Both the position numbers and the translations under genes were made by a program. Below are positions 13,952 through 21,146 of a stretch of 35,268 nt of DNA, in pieces. A model generated the notes under the pieces. It saw nothing but the letters and a program-made list of their open reading frames with translations. It ran no database searches and was not told the DNA's origin. Source of the stretch: Microcaldota archaeon (lineage in GTDB: Archaea > Micrarchaeota > Micrarchaeia > Norongarragalinales > Norongarragalinaceae); contig JACQQD010000007.1 in assembly GCA_016207165.1 (NCBI GenBank), positions 1 through 35,268 of the forward strand. Reading direction: 5' to 3'. Each line of letters opens with the position of its first letter. Position 1 is the stretch's first letter.

Positions 13952-15211
13952 ATGCGCCGCGCGTTTTGCTTCTGGGTTTTCTTGGCGATGCTTTGGCCCC
14001 AGGCCGCCGCCGTCTCTTCCAACGAGGCCCTGGAAACCTTGGGGGATTGCCTTCGGGAAAGCAACCCGCAACTGAAACCCTTGACGCAACCGTTCTTCTT
14101 GGATAGCGTCGGCTACTGGGCGTTTTATTACCCGTTGGGACACTCCCGGAAAATGGTGGTGGCCGTCGGCCAGGATGACGGCGTCTTGGTTCAGGACCGC
14201 GACCGGTTGGAGCGCTTGTCCGCCGGACTTTACAACCACTTGGTCCTCAAGGACTACGTTGACGCCACCGGCTGGTCCGCCGAGAAACTGGAGGCGACCA
14301 GCGACGCGTCCTTGAACGTGATTGACGACCAGTACAGCAAACTGCAAGTCTTCCAGAACCAAGTCCAGCCCAAGTACCCCGACTTGAACCTGCAATCCGT
14401 GGAATTCACGCTGGACTCTCTTCGGGGCCAAGCCGAGGCATTCCATGCGCAGTTGCAGAATACGGCGTCGGAACAACAGTTCTACGACGGCACGTGGAGC
14501 GCGGAGGGCTCCGGCTTTTTGCTGGATCAATACAACGCCTCCTTTACGGCCATGTTCAAGACCTTTGACGTGTACGACGGGTACACGGCTACCATCACCG
14601 CGGTTCAAACCCAAGTCTACGAGCAAAGCATTCCCGACCCCGACAACAAAAACATCAACACCAATTTGGACAACTTGCGCAATGCGGGGCTGGCCAACGT
14701 GTACGCCAAAGCCAAGGCGGCGGACCCCCGGAAAGCGGTGGCGTCCTATCTTTCCCAGCGCGACCAATGGGTCGAAGACGCCGTTTCGTCGTTTGAATTC
14801 CAGGATCTTTCCTGCCGCGCCAACGCGGCGTACAAGAATGCCTTGACGGAATACCAGCAAATCCAGCGGGGGGAACGCAACATCCAGGCCGCCGGGTTTT
14901 CTTCCGACGTCCAACGCGTCAAGAACGAGTGGGCCAAGTTCGAGACGGCGTACAACCAACGCAACGCCGACGGCTACCAATACGTATTGGACAACGCGCC
15001 ATCGCTTCAAACCTCGATGACGGACTTGCGCGACCGCTACCAGAAAAGCCTGGAGCCAACGCCCCAGCCCGCGCCGAAATCCACGGGCCCGGATGCCTCC
15101 ACGATCCTCATCGTCGTCGTGGTTTTGGCGTTGGCGGCGTACGGCTACAACCAGTACAAAAAACAGAAAGAAGAACAGGACGGCGGCGCCACCGGGGATT
15201 CCGGGCACTAA
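13952..15211 (+). CDS. Secreted protein anchored by a C-terminal membrane helix
   Basis: A 419-residue protein with a signal peptide (MRRAFCFWVFLAMLWPQAAA, cut probably after the Ala run). A long, mostly helical exterior domain follows, with many Gln, Asn and Tyr residues. After a Pro-rich spacer (PTPQPAPKSTGP) comes one membrane helix (ASTILIVVVVLALAAYGY, about 388-405), then a charged tail (KKQKEEQ). This is an archaeal surface protein held by its C-terminus. Two Cys (GDCLRES and LSCRANA) may form a disulfide. Fold and role are unknown. The start lies 28 nt after the shared TATA. Confidence 0.75.
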   Translation: MRRAFCFWVFLAMLWPQAAAVSSNEALETLGDCLRESNPQLKPLTQPFFLDSVGYWAFYYPLGHSRKMVVAVGQDDGVLVQDRDRLERLSAGLYNHLVLKDYVDATGWSAEKLEATSDASLNVIDDQYSKLQVFQNQVQPKYPDLNLQSVEFTLDSLRGQAEAFHAQLQNTASEQQFYDGTWSAEGSGFLLDQYNASFTAMFKTFDVYDGYTATITAVQTQVYEQSIPDPDNKNINTNLDNLRNAGLANVYAKAKAADPRKAVASYLSQRDQWVEDAVSSFEFQDLSCRANAAYKNALTEYQQIQRGERNIQAAGFSSDVQRVKNEWAKFETAYNQRNADGYQYVLDNAPSLQTSMTDLRDRYQKSLEPTPQPAPKSTGPDASTILIVVVVLALAAYGYNQYKKQKEEQDGGATGDSGH

Positions 15212-15229
15212 ATCAGGGGGCGGCGGAAC

Positions 15230-15260
15230 GGCCCCAATTCGTTTTGGCCAAAATGGGGCC
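15230..15260 (+). terminator. Hairpin after the surface-protein gene, enclosing a 12-bp palindrome
   Basis: Arms GGCCCCA (15230-15236) and TGGGGCC (15254-15260) pair. Between them is the perfect palindrome TTTTGGCCAAAA (15242-15253). It may end the upstream transcript, or the palindrome may be a protein-binding site; no T tract follows, so the terminator call is weak. Confidence 0.3.
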
Positions 15261-15267
15261 GGAAGTG

Positions 15268-15284
15268 GTTTTACGTCGTAAAAC
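15268..15284. promoter_or_regulatory. Perfect inverted repeat just upstream of a TATA box, candidate operator
   Basis: GTTTTACG-T-CGTAAAAC is an 8-bp inverted repeat with one central base. It lies about 10 bp upstream of the TATA-like GTTTAAAA (15294-15301), which precedes the SWIB-like gene. The position suits an activator or repressor dimer. The bound protein is not known. Confidence 0.45.
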
Positions 15285-15397
15285 GGGCAACACGTTTAAA
15301 AACCCAAAGGCCGTTACGCCTTCACGCATTTTCCCCTCGGAAACGTTCTGGGAGAGAAATGACGCAAACCCAACAAACCTACAGGTGGTAGAAAGAA

Positions 15398-15556
15398 ATG
15401 GCTGGAAAAAAACCGTTTGGTGGATACACCATTGACTTCAGCAAAGTCGCCGACTGGCCGATCAGCAAGATGTTCGGCAAGGGCAAGATCACGCCGTCGG
15501 AAATGACGAAGCTCTGCTGGAAGTTCGTCAAGGCCAACAAGCTGTCCTCCAAGTAA
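15398..15556 (+). CDS. SWIB-like miniprotein (52 residues)
   Basis: A short gene too small for most scans: MAGKKPFGGYTIDFSKVADW, then PISKMFGKGKITPSEMTKLC, then WKFVKANKLSSK. The pattern (small residue, FGKGKITPSEMTKxxWxxVKxNKL) resembles the core helices of SWIB/MDM2-fold proteins, which occur alone in some bacteria and archaea and bind chromatin or transcription partners in eukaryotes. The end of the usual SWIB domain is missing, so the match is partial. AGGTGGT (15383-15389) provides a ribosome-binding site, and a long T tract follows the stop. Codon use matches the neighbours. Confidence 0.65.
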   Translation: MAGKKPFGGYTIDFSKVADWPISKMFGKGKITPSEMTKLCWKFVKANKLSSK

Positions 15557-15579
15557 ACGACCCAAATCGCTTTCATTGA

Positions 15580-15705
15580 ATTTTTTTTCTTTTTCTTTTC
15601 TTTTTCGTTTTTCGGATTGGTTTTGCGTCCGGCGCGGTCCGAGAGAAAGTCACCCGTTCCCCATCCGGCTGCCGCCACCAAGCCGTATCCGATGAACCCA
15701 ATCAT
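15580..15705 (-). pseudogene. Possible remnant of a DMT/EamA transporter N-terminus
   Basis: On minus, ATG at 15705 opens a frame reading MIGFIGYGLVAAAGWGTGDF followed by LSDRAGRK and then a lysine-rich run caused by the T tract. The first 28 residues look like the first membrane helix of a drug/metabolite transporter (WGTGDFL-type motif). AGCTTAAATACG (TATA, plus 15726-15737) lies about 26 nt upstream. The frame then runs antisense into the SWIB-like gene with no transporter-like sequence, so this is either a decayed fragment or chance. Confidence 0.2.
15581..15613 (+). terminator. T-rich archaeal terminator after the SWIB-like gene
   Basis: About 33 nt made almost wholly of T with single C or G breaks, 25 nt after the stop. 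This is the normal form of intrinsic terminator in archaea. Confidence 0.65.
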
Positions 15706-15778
15706 TTTGTCCTATTTCGGCCGCAACGTATTTAAGCTTCCGTCGGCTACCTTAAAACCTGATTCTAAAATTCAAGTG

Positions 15779-15799
15779 ATGGGAGAGCGTACAGCATGA
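15779..15799 (+). promoter_or_regulatory. Mini-ORF overlapping the carA start
   Basis: ATG at 15779 opens a six-codon frame (MGERTA) whose stop TGA overlaps the carA ATG in the arrangement ATGA. TTAAAA (15752-15757) lies about 25 nt before it. Translation of this peptide could couple to or modulate carA. It may also be chance; GGGAG at 15781-15785 can instead act as the carA ribosome-binding site. Confidence 0.25.
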
Positions 15800-16881
15800 A
15801 AAACGCGGTGGGGTTACTGGTCTTTTCGGACGGCTCCTATTTGCAGGGCCAAGGCATTGGCTATCCTCGGACCAGCATCGGCGAACTCGTTTTCAACACC
15901 TCCATGACCGGATACCAGGAAGCCCTCACCGATCCTTCCTACGCAGGCCAGGTCCTGGTTTTTTCCTATCCGCTCATCGGCAACTACGGCATCAGCCCCA
16001 AGGCCTTTGAATCCAGCAAGTCCTGGGTGGAAGGCGTCATCGTCTCGCAGGCCTGCGAAAAACCGCAGCACTACGATTCCGGCACGGATTTGAACGACTT
16101 TCTGCGTGCCCAGCGCGTGCCCGGCATCGCGGGATTGGATACGCGGGCGTTGGTGCAAAAAATCCGCGTGGGAGGCGTCAAACCCGTGGCCTTGGACATC
16201 ATCGATGAGGACTTGGTGGATACGCACGTCAAGCGCCTCCAAAAAAAGGCGTTGGGCTTTGACTACGAAAAAGAGAATTTCGTCGCCCGCGTTTCCCGAA
16301 CGAAAATCCAGTCCTATTCGCCCATGGAACCCAAGCAAGCCGTCGTGCTGGTGGATTGCGGGGCCAAGCAAAGCATCGTGCGCGATTTGTTGCAACGCAA
16401 CTGCCGCGTGCACGTGGTGCCTTACAACGCCTCGGCGTCCAGCATCCTGAAGCTCAAACCCGATGGCGTCATGTTCTCCAACGGCCCCGGTGACCCGGAG
16501 CAGTTGAAGCAAACCGTTTCCGCGTGCAAGGACTTGCTTGGCAAAGTACCGGTGTTCGGCATCTGCCTCGGCCACCAAATTCTGGGTCAAGCCCTTGGTG
16601 CGAAAACCTTCAAACTCAAGTTCGGCCACCGCGGCGCCAACCACGCCGTTCAAGACGTGCGAACCGGGAAGATTTGGATCACCTCGCAAAACCACGGCTA
16701 TGCCGTCCACCAAATTCCCGCGAAAGCCGAAGAATGGCTGAAAAACTGTTTGGACGGCACCAACGAGGGATTGTTGTGCGACAAGTACAACGCTTTCAGC
16801 GTGCAATTCCACCCCGAAGCCAATCCCGGCCCCTACGACGCCAACGCCTTGTTCGACGAATTTTTGGAGCGGATGAGTTGA
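15796..16881 (+). CDS. carA: Carbamoyl-phosphate synthase small subunit
   Basis: A 361-residue CarA, the glutaminase that feeds ammonia to CarB for carbamoyl phosphate, used for pyrimidines and arginine. The N-terminal CPSase small domain (LVFNTSMTGYQEALTDPSYAG region) runs to about 140. The class I amidotransferase follows: catalytic Cys257 in GICLGHQ, His339 and Glu341 in QFHPEANPGP, and the glycine-rich SNGPGDPEQL before them. Length matches the family. It is preceded by a ribosome-binding GGGAG, and carB starts on the next base after its stop. Upstream candidate TATA boxes are at 15728-15734 and 15752-15757. Confidence 0.95.
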   Translation: MKNAVGLLVFSDGSYLQGQGIGYPRTSIGELVFNTSMTGYQEALTDPSYAGQVLVFSYPLIGNYGISPKAFESSKSWVEGVIVSQACEKPQHYDSGTDLNDFLRAQRVPGIAGLDTRALVQKIRVGGVKPVALDIIDEDLVDTHVKRLQKKALGFDYEKENFVARVSRTKIQSYSPMEPKQAVVLVDCGAKQSIVRDLLQRNCRVHVVPYNASASSILKLKPDGVMFSNGPGDPEQLKQTVSACKDLLGKVPVFGICLGHQILGQALGAKTFKLKFGHRGANHAVQDVRTGKIWITSQNHGYAVHQIPAKAEEWLKNCLDGTNEGLLCDKYNAFSVQFHPEANPGPYDANALFDEFLERMS

Positions 16882-19833
16882 ATGCCGAAAGACAAATCCA
16901 TACAAAACGTCTTGGTCTTCGGCTCCGGACCCATCATCATCGGCCAGTCCGCCGAATTCGATTACTCCGGGTCCCAGGCATGCCTGGCGTTAAGAGAGGA
17001 AGGCGTGCGCGTGGTTTTAGTCAACAGCAACCCCGCCACCATCCAGACGGATTTGGACATGGCCGACGAAGTGTACTTGGAGCCGTTGACCCCGGAAATC
17101 GTGGAGAAAATCATTGAAAAAGAAAAACCGGACGCCGTACTGCCAACGCTTTCCGGCCAAACGGGTTTGAACCTGGCCGTCGCGCTCAAATCCGCGTTCA
17201 AGCAGTTCAACGTCCAAGTCATCGGCACCTCCGTTGAAACCATCGAGTTGGCCGAAGACCGCGAAAAATTCCGCGACCTCATGGTCGCGCTGGGGGAGCC
17301 CGTGCCGGAGAGCCACCGCGTCAAGACCGTCGACGAGTTGGCCGCCGCCGCGAAGAAAATCGGTTTGCCCGTCCTGCTTCGACCCGACTATTGCCTCGGC
17401 GGCGAAGGCACCGTGTTTGTCACCGACGAGAACGATTTGAGAACCAAAGGCAAGTACGCGCTTCAGATGTCCGGCACGCACCAAGTGCTCGTCGAAAAAA
17501 GCGTGTTCGGCAAAGCCGAATTGGAGTATGAAGTCATTCGGGACGGAAACGACAATTGCATCACCATCTGCTCCATGGAGAACCTGGACCCCGTTGGAGT
17601 CCACACCGGCGAGAGCATCGTGGTGGCTCCGGCGCAAACGCTGTCGGACGACGACCACCAGAAACTCCGCTCTTCCGCCATCCGCATCGTGCGCGCCTTG
17701 GCCGTCAAGGGCGCGTGCAACATCCAGTTCGCGTTGGACCAAGAGACCGGCGGATACTGGGTCATTGAAGTCAACCCCCGCGCGTCCCGGTCTTCCGCTC
17801 TGGCATCCAAAGCCACCGGGTACCCCATTGCGCGGGTCGCCGCCAAAATCGCGTTGGGTTACACGCTCACGGAAATCCAGAACAAAATCACGGGCAAGAC
17901 CGCGGCCTTTGAGCCCGCCCTGGATTACGTCGTGCTCAAGATTCCCCGTTGGCCCTTTGACAAGTTCGGGTTAAACGAACTTATTGGCACGTCCATGAAG
18001 TCCACCGGCGAGACCATGGCCATCGGGAAAACGTTCGAGGAATCCGTGTGCAAGGCCGTGCGGTCCCTGGATTTGAAGGGCACCGACGTGTTAAGCAACG
18101 CGTCGTACGACGCCACGGAAAAGAGGTTGTTCCACCTCATCGAGCGCCTCAAAACGGAACGCGTCGAACACGTGGCCGAGGCCACGAAAATCAACGCGTG
18201 GTTCCTGCACAAACTGAAAAACCTCTCCGCCACCAAGACGGGCCTCGTCGACTTTGCCGCATTGCAGGAAAGAAAACCCGTGTTCAACATGGTGGACACG
18301 TGCGCCGGCGAATTTGCGGCAAAGACGCCGTACTATTACTCGACTTTGTTTGCCGACCACGACGAAGCCGTGGCCTCGGCCAAAAAGAAAATCGTGATTT
18401 TAGGCGGCGGCCCCATACGCATCGGCCAAGGCATCGAGTTTGACTACTGCACCGTAAAAGCCATCCAGGCGCTTCGCGAAGCCGGGTTTGAGACCATCGT
18501 GGTGAACAACAATCCGGAAACCGTGTCCACCGATTTTGACGTTTCCGACAAGCTCTATTTCGAGCCGCTGACCGTCAAAGACGTGCACCGCATCATCCAA
18601 ACGGAAAAGCCTGACGGCGTTCTGGTGCAGTTTGGCGGCCAAACCGCGCTCAACCTCGCCGAACCCCTGGCGGCGCTGGGAGTAAACGTGTTGGGCACCA
18701 CCGTTGAAAACTTGAATCGAGCCGGAGACCGAAAGCAGTTCAAGGAACTCATGACTCGTTTAGCCATTCCAACAGTCAAAAGCGCGGTGGCCCGCTCCCA
18801 AACGGAAGCCTTGGACGTCTCCAAGACCCTTTCTTTTCCGCTGTTGTTGCGCCCCTCCTTTGTCCTGGGCGGACGCGCCATGTTCGTGGTGCACAACCTC
18901 AAACAACTGGAGCACCGAATCGAGGAATCGCTTCTGATTTCCGAAGGCAAGCCCGTCATCATGGACGAATTCCTCGAAGGAGCCGTGGAATTGGATGTCG
19001 ACTGCCTGGGCGACGGGAAAAATTGCCTGGTCGCCGGCGTCATGGAGCAAGTAGAGGAAACCGGCATCCACTCCGGCGACTCCGCCTGCGTGCTCCCGGC
19101 GCAAACCCTGTCCAAGAACGTGTTGGAACGCGTCAACCTATTCGCAAAACGCATTGTCACCACCCTGGAAATCAAGGGGTTCTGCAACATCCAGATGGCC
19201 GTCAAGGACAACGAGATTTACGTCATCGAAGTCAACCCCCGCGCCAGCCGAACCATTCCCTTTGTCTCCAAAGCCACCGGATTGCCTCTAGCCAAAATGG
19301 CCGCCCTCATTCAAGCCGGGGAACTCACCTTGGACCGCGTGCCGGAACCTAAAACCCGGCTGGTGGCCGTCAAGGCGCCCGTGTTTCCCTTCAAACGCTT
19401 CCCCTTGGTTGACCCTCTTCTAAACGCGGAAATGAAGTCCACGGGCGAAACCATGGGTTTCGGCAAAACGTTTGCCGAAGCCTATTTGAAGGCCTTGCAC
19501 GCCGCCGGCCAGCGGTTCGGGAAAAACGTGTTCGTCGACCAAGACAAAAAGCATGCCGCCCGCATGAAGTCGGCGTTCAAGGACGCCGGCCTGACGGTAA
19601 CCAACACGCTGGAAGAAGCGGACTTCGCCGTGAGCACCGAGGAAGGCCAAGAAAACGCCTCCCTTCGAAGGCAATGCATTGCCGAAGGAAAGACCTGCGT
19701 CACCAGCTTGTTTGCCGCCCTGCGCTTGGCGGAGGCCATCAAGTCCGCACCCCATTTTGAATTGGTTGCGTTGTCCAAGGTCCACGACGCCCAGCCTACC
19801 CAAACCCGAACTTACAGCAAGACCGGCGAATAA
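16882..19833 (+). CDS. carB: Carbamoyl-phosphate synthase large subunit, shortened C-terminus
   Basis: A 983-residue CarB. It has two homologous halves, each with a preATP-grasp signature (GSGPIIIGQSAEFDYSGSQA at about 14 and GGGPIRIGQGIEFDYC in the second half) and ATP-grasp motifs ending in EVNPRASRSSA and EVNPRASRTIP. It makes carbamoyl phosphate with CarA ammonia. Usual length is about 1060-1070. The shortfall lies in the C-terminal MGS-like allosteric domain: only the first helix and the RxxC..TSLFAALRLAEAI part remain, so feedback control by UMP or ornithine may be altered. The last seven codons, including the stop, are supplied by dispersed element copy 2. Confidence 0.93.
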   Translation: MPKDKSIQNVLVFGSGPIIIGQSAEFDYSGSQACLALREEGVRVVLVNSNPATIQTDLDMADEVYLEPLTPEIVEKIIEKEKPDAVLPTLSGQTGLNLAVALKSAFKQFNVQVIGTSVETIELAEDREKFRDLMVALGEPVPESHRVKTVDELAAAAKKIGLPVLLRPDYCLGGEGTVFVTDENDLRTKGKYALQMSGTHQVLVEKSVFGKAELEYEVIRDGNDNCITICSMENLDPVGVHTGESIVVAPAQTLSDDDHQKLRSSAIRIVRALAVKGACNIQFALDQETGGYWVIEVNPRASRSSALASKATGYPIARVAAKIALGYTLTEIQNKITGKTAAFEPALDYVVLKIPRWPFDKFGLNELIGTSMKSTGETMAIGKTFEESVCKAVRSLDLKGTDVLSNASYDATEKRLFHLIERLKTERVEHVAEATKINAWFLHKLKNLSATKTGLVDFAALQERKPVFNMVDTCAGEFAAKTPYYYSTLFADHDEAVASAKKKIVILGGGPIRIGQGIEFDYCTVKAIQALREAGFETIVVNNNPETVSTDFDVSDKLYFEPLTVKDVHRIIQTEKPDGVLVQFGGQTALNLAEPLAALGVNVLGTTVENLNRAGDRKQFKELMTRLAIPTVKSAVARSQTEALDVSKTLSFPLLLRPSFVLGGRAMFVVHNLKQLEHRIEESLLISEGKPVIMDEFLEGAVELDVDCLGDGKNCLVAGVMEQVEETGIHSGDSACVLPAQTLSKNVLERVNLFAKRIVTTLEIKGFCNIQMAVKDNEIYVIEVNPRASRTIPFVSKATGLPLAKMAALIQAGELTLDRVPEPKTRLVAVKAPVFPFKRFPLVDPLLNAEMKSTGETMGFGKTFAEAYLKALHAAGQRFGKNVFVDQDKKHAARMKSAFKDAGLTVTNTLEEADFAVSTEEGQENASLRRQCIAEGKTCVTSLFAALRLAEAIKSAPHFELVALSKVHDAQPTQTRTYSKTGE

Positions 19834-19907
19834 CACGACGAAATAGGCCGGTCTTGCTGTCTAGCAAGCCAAGAAAGTAGTCGGGAAACTTTCTTGGCTT
19901 GCTATAA
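19812..19907 (+). repeat. Dispersed double-hairpin element, copy 2 (short form)
   Basis: This 96-bp element starts TTACAGCAA and ends TTGCTATAA. Stem I has 14-bp arms (19814-19827 with 19847-19860) and a plain loop lacking the inner hairpins of copies 1 and 3. Stem II has 16-bp arms (19862-19877 with 19889-19904) and a loop (TAGTCGGGAAA) shared with copy 1. The stem-base pairs differ from copies 1 and 3 by compensating changes. Its left end encodes the last residues (YSKTGE) and stop codon of carB. Confidence 0.85.
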
Positions 19908-19982
19908 GGCCTCCACGAATGCCTTAAAGAACCCGGATGGCCCCAATTATTTTTCAAACGATTACGTTGAGGCCGGTTTGCC

Positions 19983-21131
19983 ATGATGAAGCGAAAATTC
20001 CTTGAAAAAGCGAAAAGCGACGTCAAACAATCCTACGACCGCGACGCGTACCTCATCCAAGCCGTCCGCGCCCTGGATGACTTGGATGAAACCAAGTCGC
20101 TTTTGTTCCAACGCCTGGACGAATGGTTCAAAATCCATTTCCCGGAAGCCCGGCTTGACAACGAGGAATCCTTCGTTTTTCTCATCCAACACATCGGAAA
20201 ACCAGACGCCTTTGAAAAATTGGCGCAACGCGTCGGCGACGAAAAAGCCTCGGAACTGAAAGCCAAAAAACAAAAAAGTTTCGGCGCGAAACTCGAGAAA
20301 GACGACGAAGACGCTCTGAATGCGTTTTCCTCGAGTTATCTGGCCCTCCACGAGAACCGCAAGAAACTCGAGCAATACATTGATGTTCTTTCCCAAACCG
20401 TCATGCCCAATGCCAGGGCGATGGTGGGCGCACTGGTTTCCGCCCGCCTGCTGTCCATCGCCGGTTCCCTTGAGCGACTGGCCACGTTTCCCGCGTCTAC
20501 CCTGCAAGTGCTTGGCGCCGAGAAAGCCTTGTTCAAGCACCTCCGCCGCGGGTCGCTTCCACCCAAGCACGGCGTTTTATTCCAAGTGCCGGTAGTCAAC
20601 AGCCAGCCACTTGACAAGCGCGGCAAAGCCGCGCGCGCCTTGGCCGGAAAACTGGCCATCGCCTTGAAAGCCGACTACTACTCCAAGAAAGACATTTCCG
20701 CCAAACTCTTGGAAGACTTGAACAAACGCCTCGTGCAAATCGACGCGTTGCCTCACCGCGACGTCAAACCCTTGACTCGCGACGACTTCCGTGAACCACT
20801 CCGGCGCTTTGGCGGAGGCGGCGGATTCCGTGACCGGCCTCCCCGCGATCGGCCCTTTCAAAAACCCTTTCGGCGCGAAGGCGGTTTTGAGCGAAGGGAA
20901 GGCGCCCGCCCATTCCGACGCGAAGGCGGCTTTGACCGAAGCGGCGCATCCAGCGGAAGACCGTTCCGGAAACCCTTTGGCTCGCGCCCATCCGGCGACC
21001 GGCCCCGCGGAGACTCGTCCGGCGGCAGGCCTTTCCGCAAGTCTTTCGGGGACCGCCCAAGCGGCGACCGACCCATGGGCGGCAAGCCCTTCCGCAAACC
21101 CTTCAAGAAGCGCCGCAACGACTACAACTAG
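19983..21131 (+). CDS. nop5: Nop56/58-like C/D box RNP core protein with a Gly-Arg-rich tail
   Basis: A 382-residue Nop5, which holds the box C/D guide RNA and L7Ae and recruits fibrillarin for 2'-O-methylation of rRNA and tRNA. A coiled-coil domain spans about 110-165, and the NOP domain carries the signature GAEKALFKHL (178-187) and the PKHGVLF strand. The tail from about 274 is highly repetitive, with units such as RPFRREGGF, GSRPSGDRP and GGRPFRKSFG, ending KKRRNDYN. Archaeal Nop5 tails are usually short and lysine-rich, so this FR/RG-rich tail is unusual and probably binds RNA. Two adjacent ATGs are at 19983 and 19986. flpA follows after 15 nt. Confidence 0.93.
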   Translation: MMKRKFLEKAKSDVKQSYDRDAYLIQAVRALDDLDETKSLLFQRLDEWFKIHFPEARLDNEESFVFLIQHIGKPDAFEKLAQRVGDEKASELKAKKQKSFGAKLEKDDEDALNAFSSSYLALHENRKKLEQYIDVLSQTVMPNARAMVGALVSARLLSIAGSLERLATFPASTLQVLGAEKALFKHLRRGSLPPKHGVLFQVPVVNSQPLDKRGKAARALAGKLAIALKADYYSKKDISAKLLEDLNKRLVQIDALPHRDVKPLTRDDFREPLRRFGGGGGFRDRPPRDRPFQKPFRREGGFERREGARPFRREGGFDRSGASSGRPFRKPFGSRPSGDRPRGDSSGGRPFRKSFGDRPSGDRPMGGKPFRKPFKKRRNDYN

Positions 21132-21146
21132 TTTCTGCGTGTCGCC

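Noticed and set aside
13208..15208. A 666-residue open frame on minus covering both the trmJ-like gene and its divergent neighbour
   Set aside because: Only 13208-13897 has family motifs and a matching TATA. The rest is antisense to the surface-protein gene, with a signal peptide and membrane anchor on plus, and reads as low-complexity Arg/Val/Gly sequence.
15793..19833. carAB as part of a horizontally acquired island because of the flanking repeat
   Set aside because: Codon use matches the rest of the window, and only one end has the element. The repeat insertion alone does not show transfer.
19975..20000. Box C/D guide RNA suggested by a TGATGA-like motif near the nop5 start
   Set aside because: The motif is the ATGATG start itself; no paired D box and terminal stem are evident.
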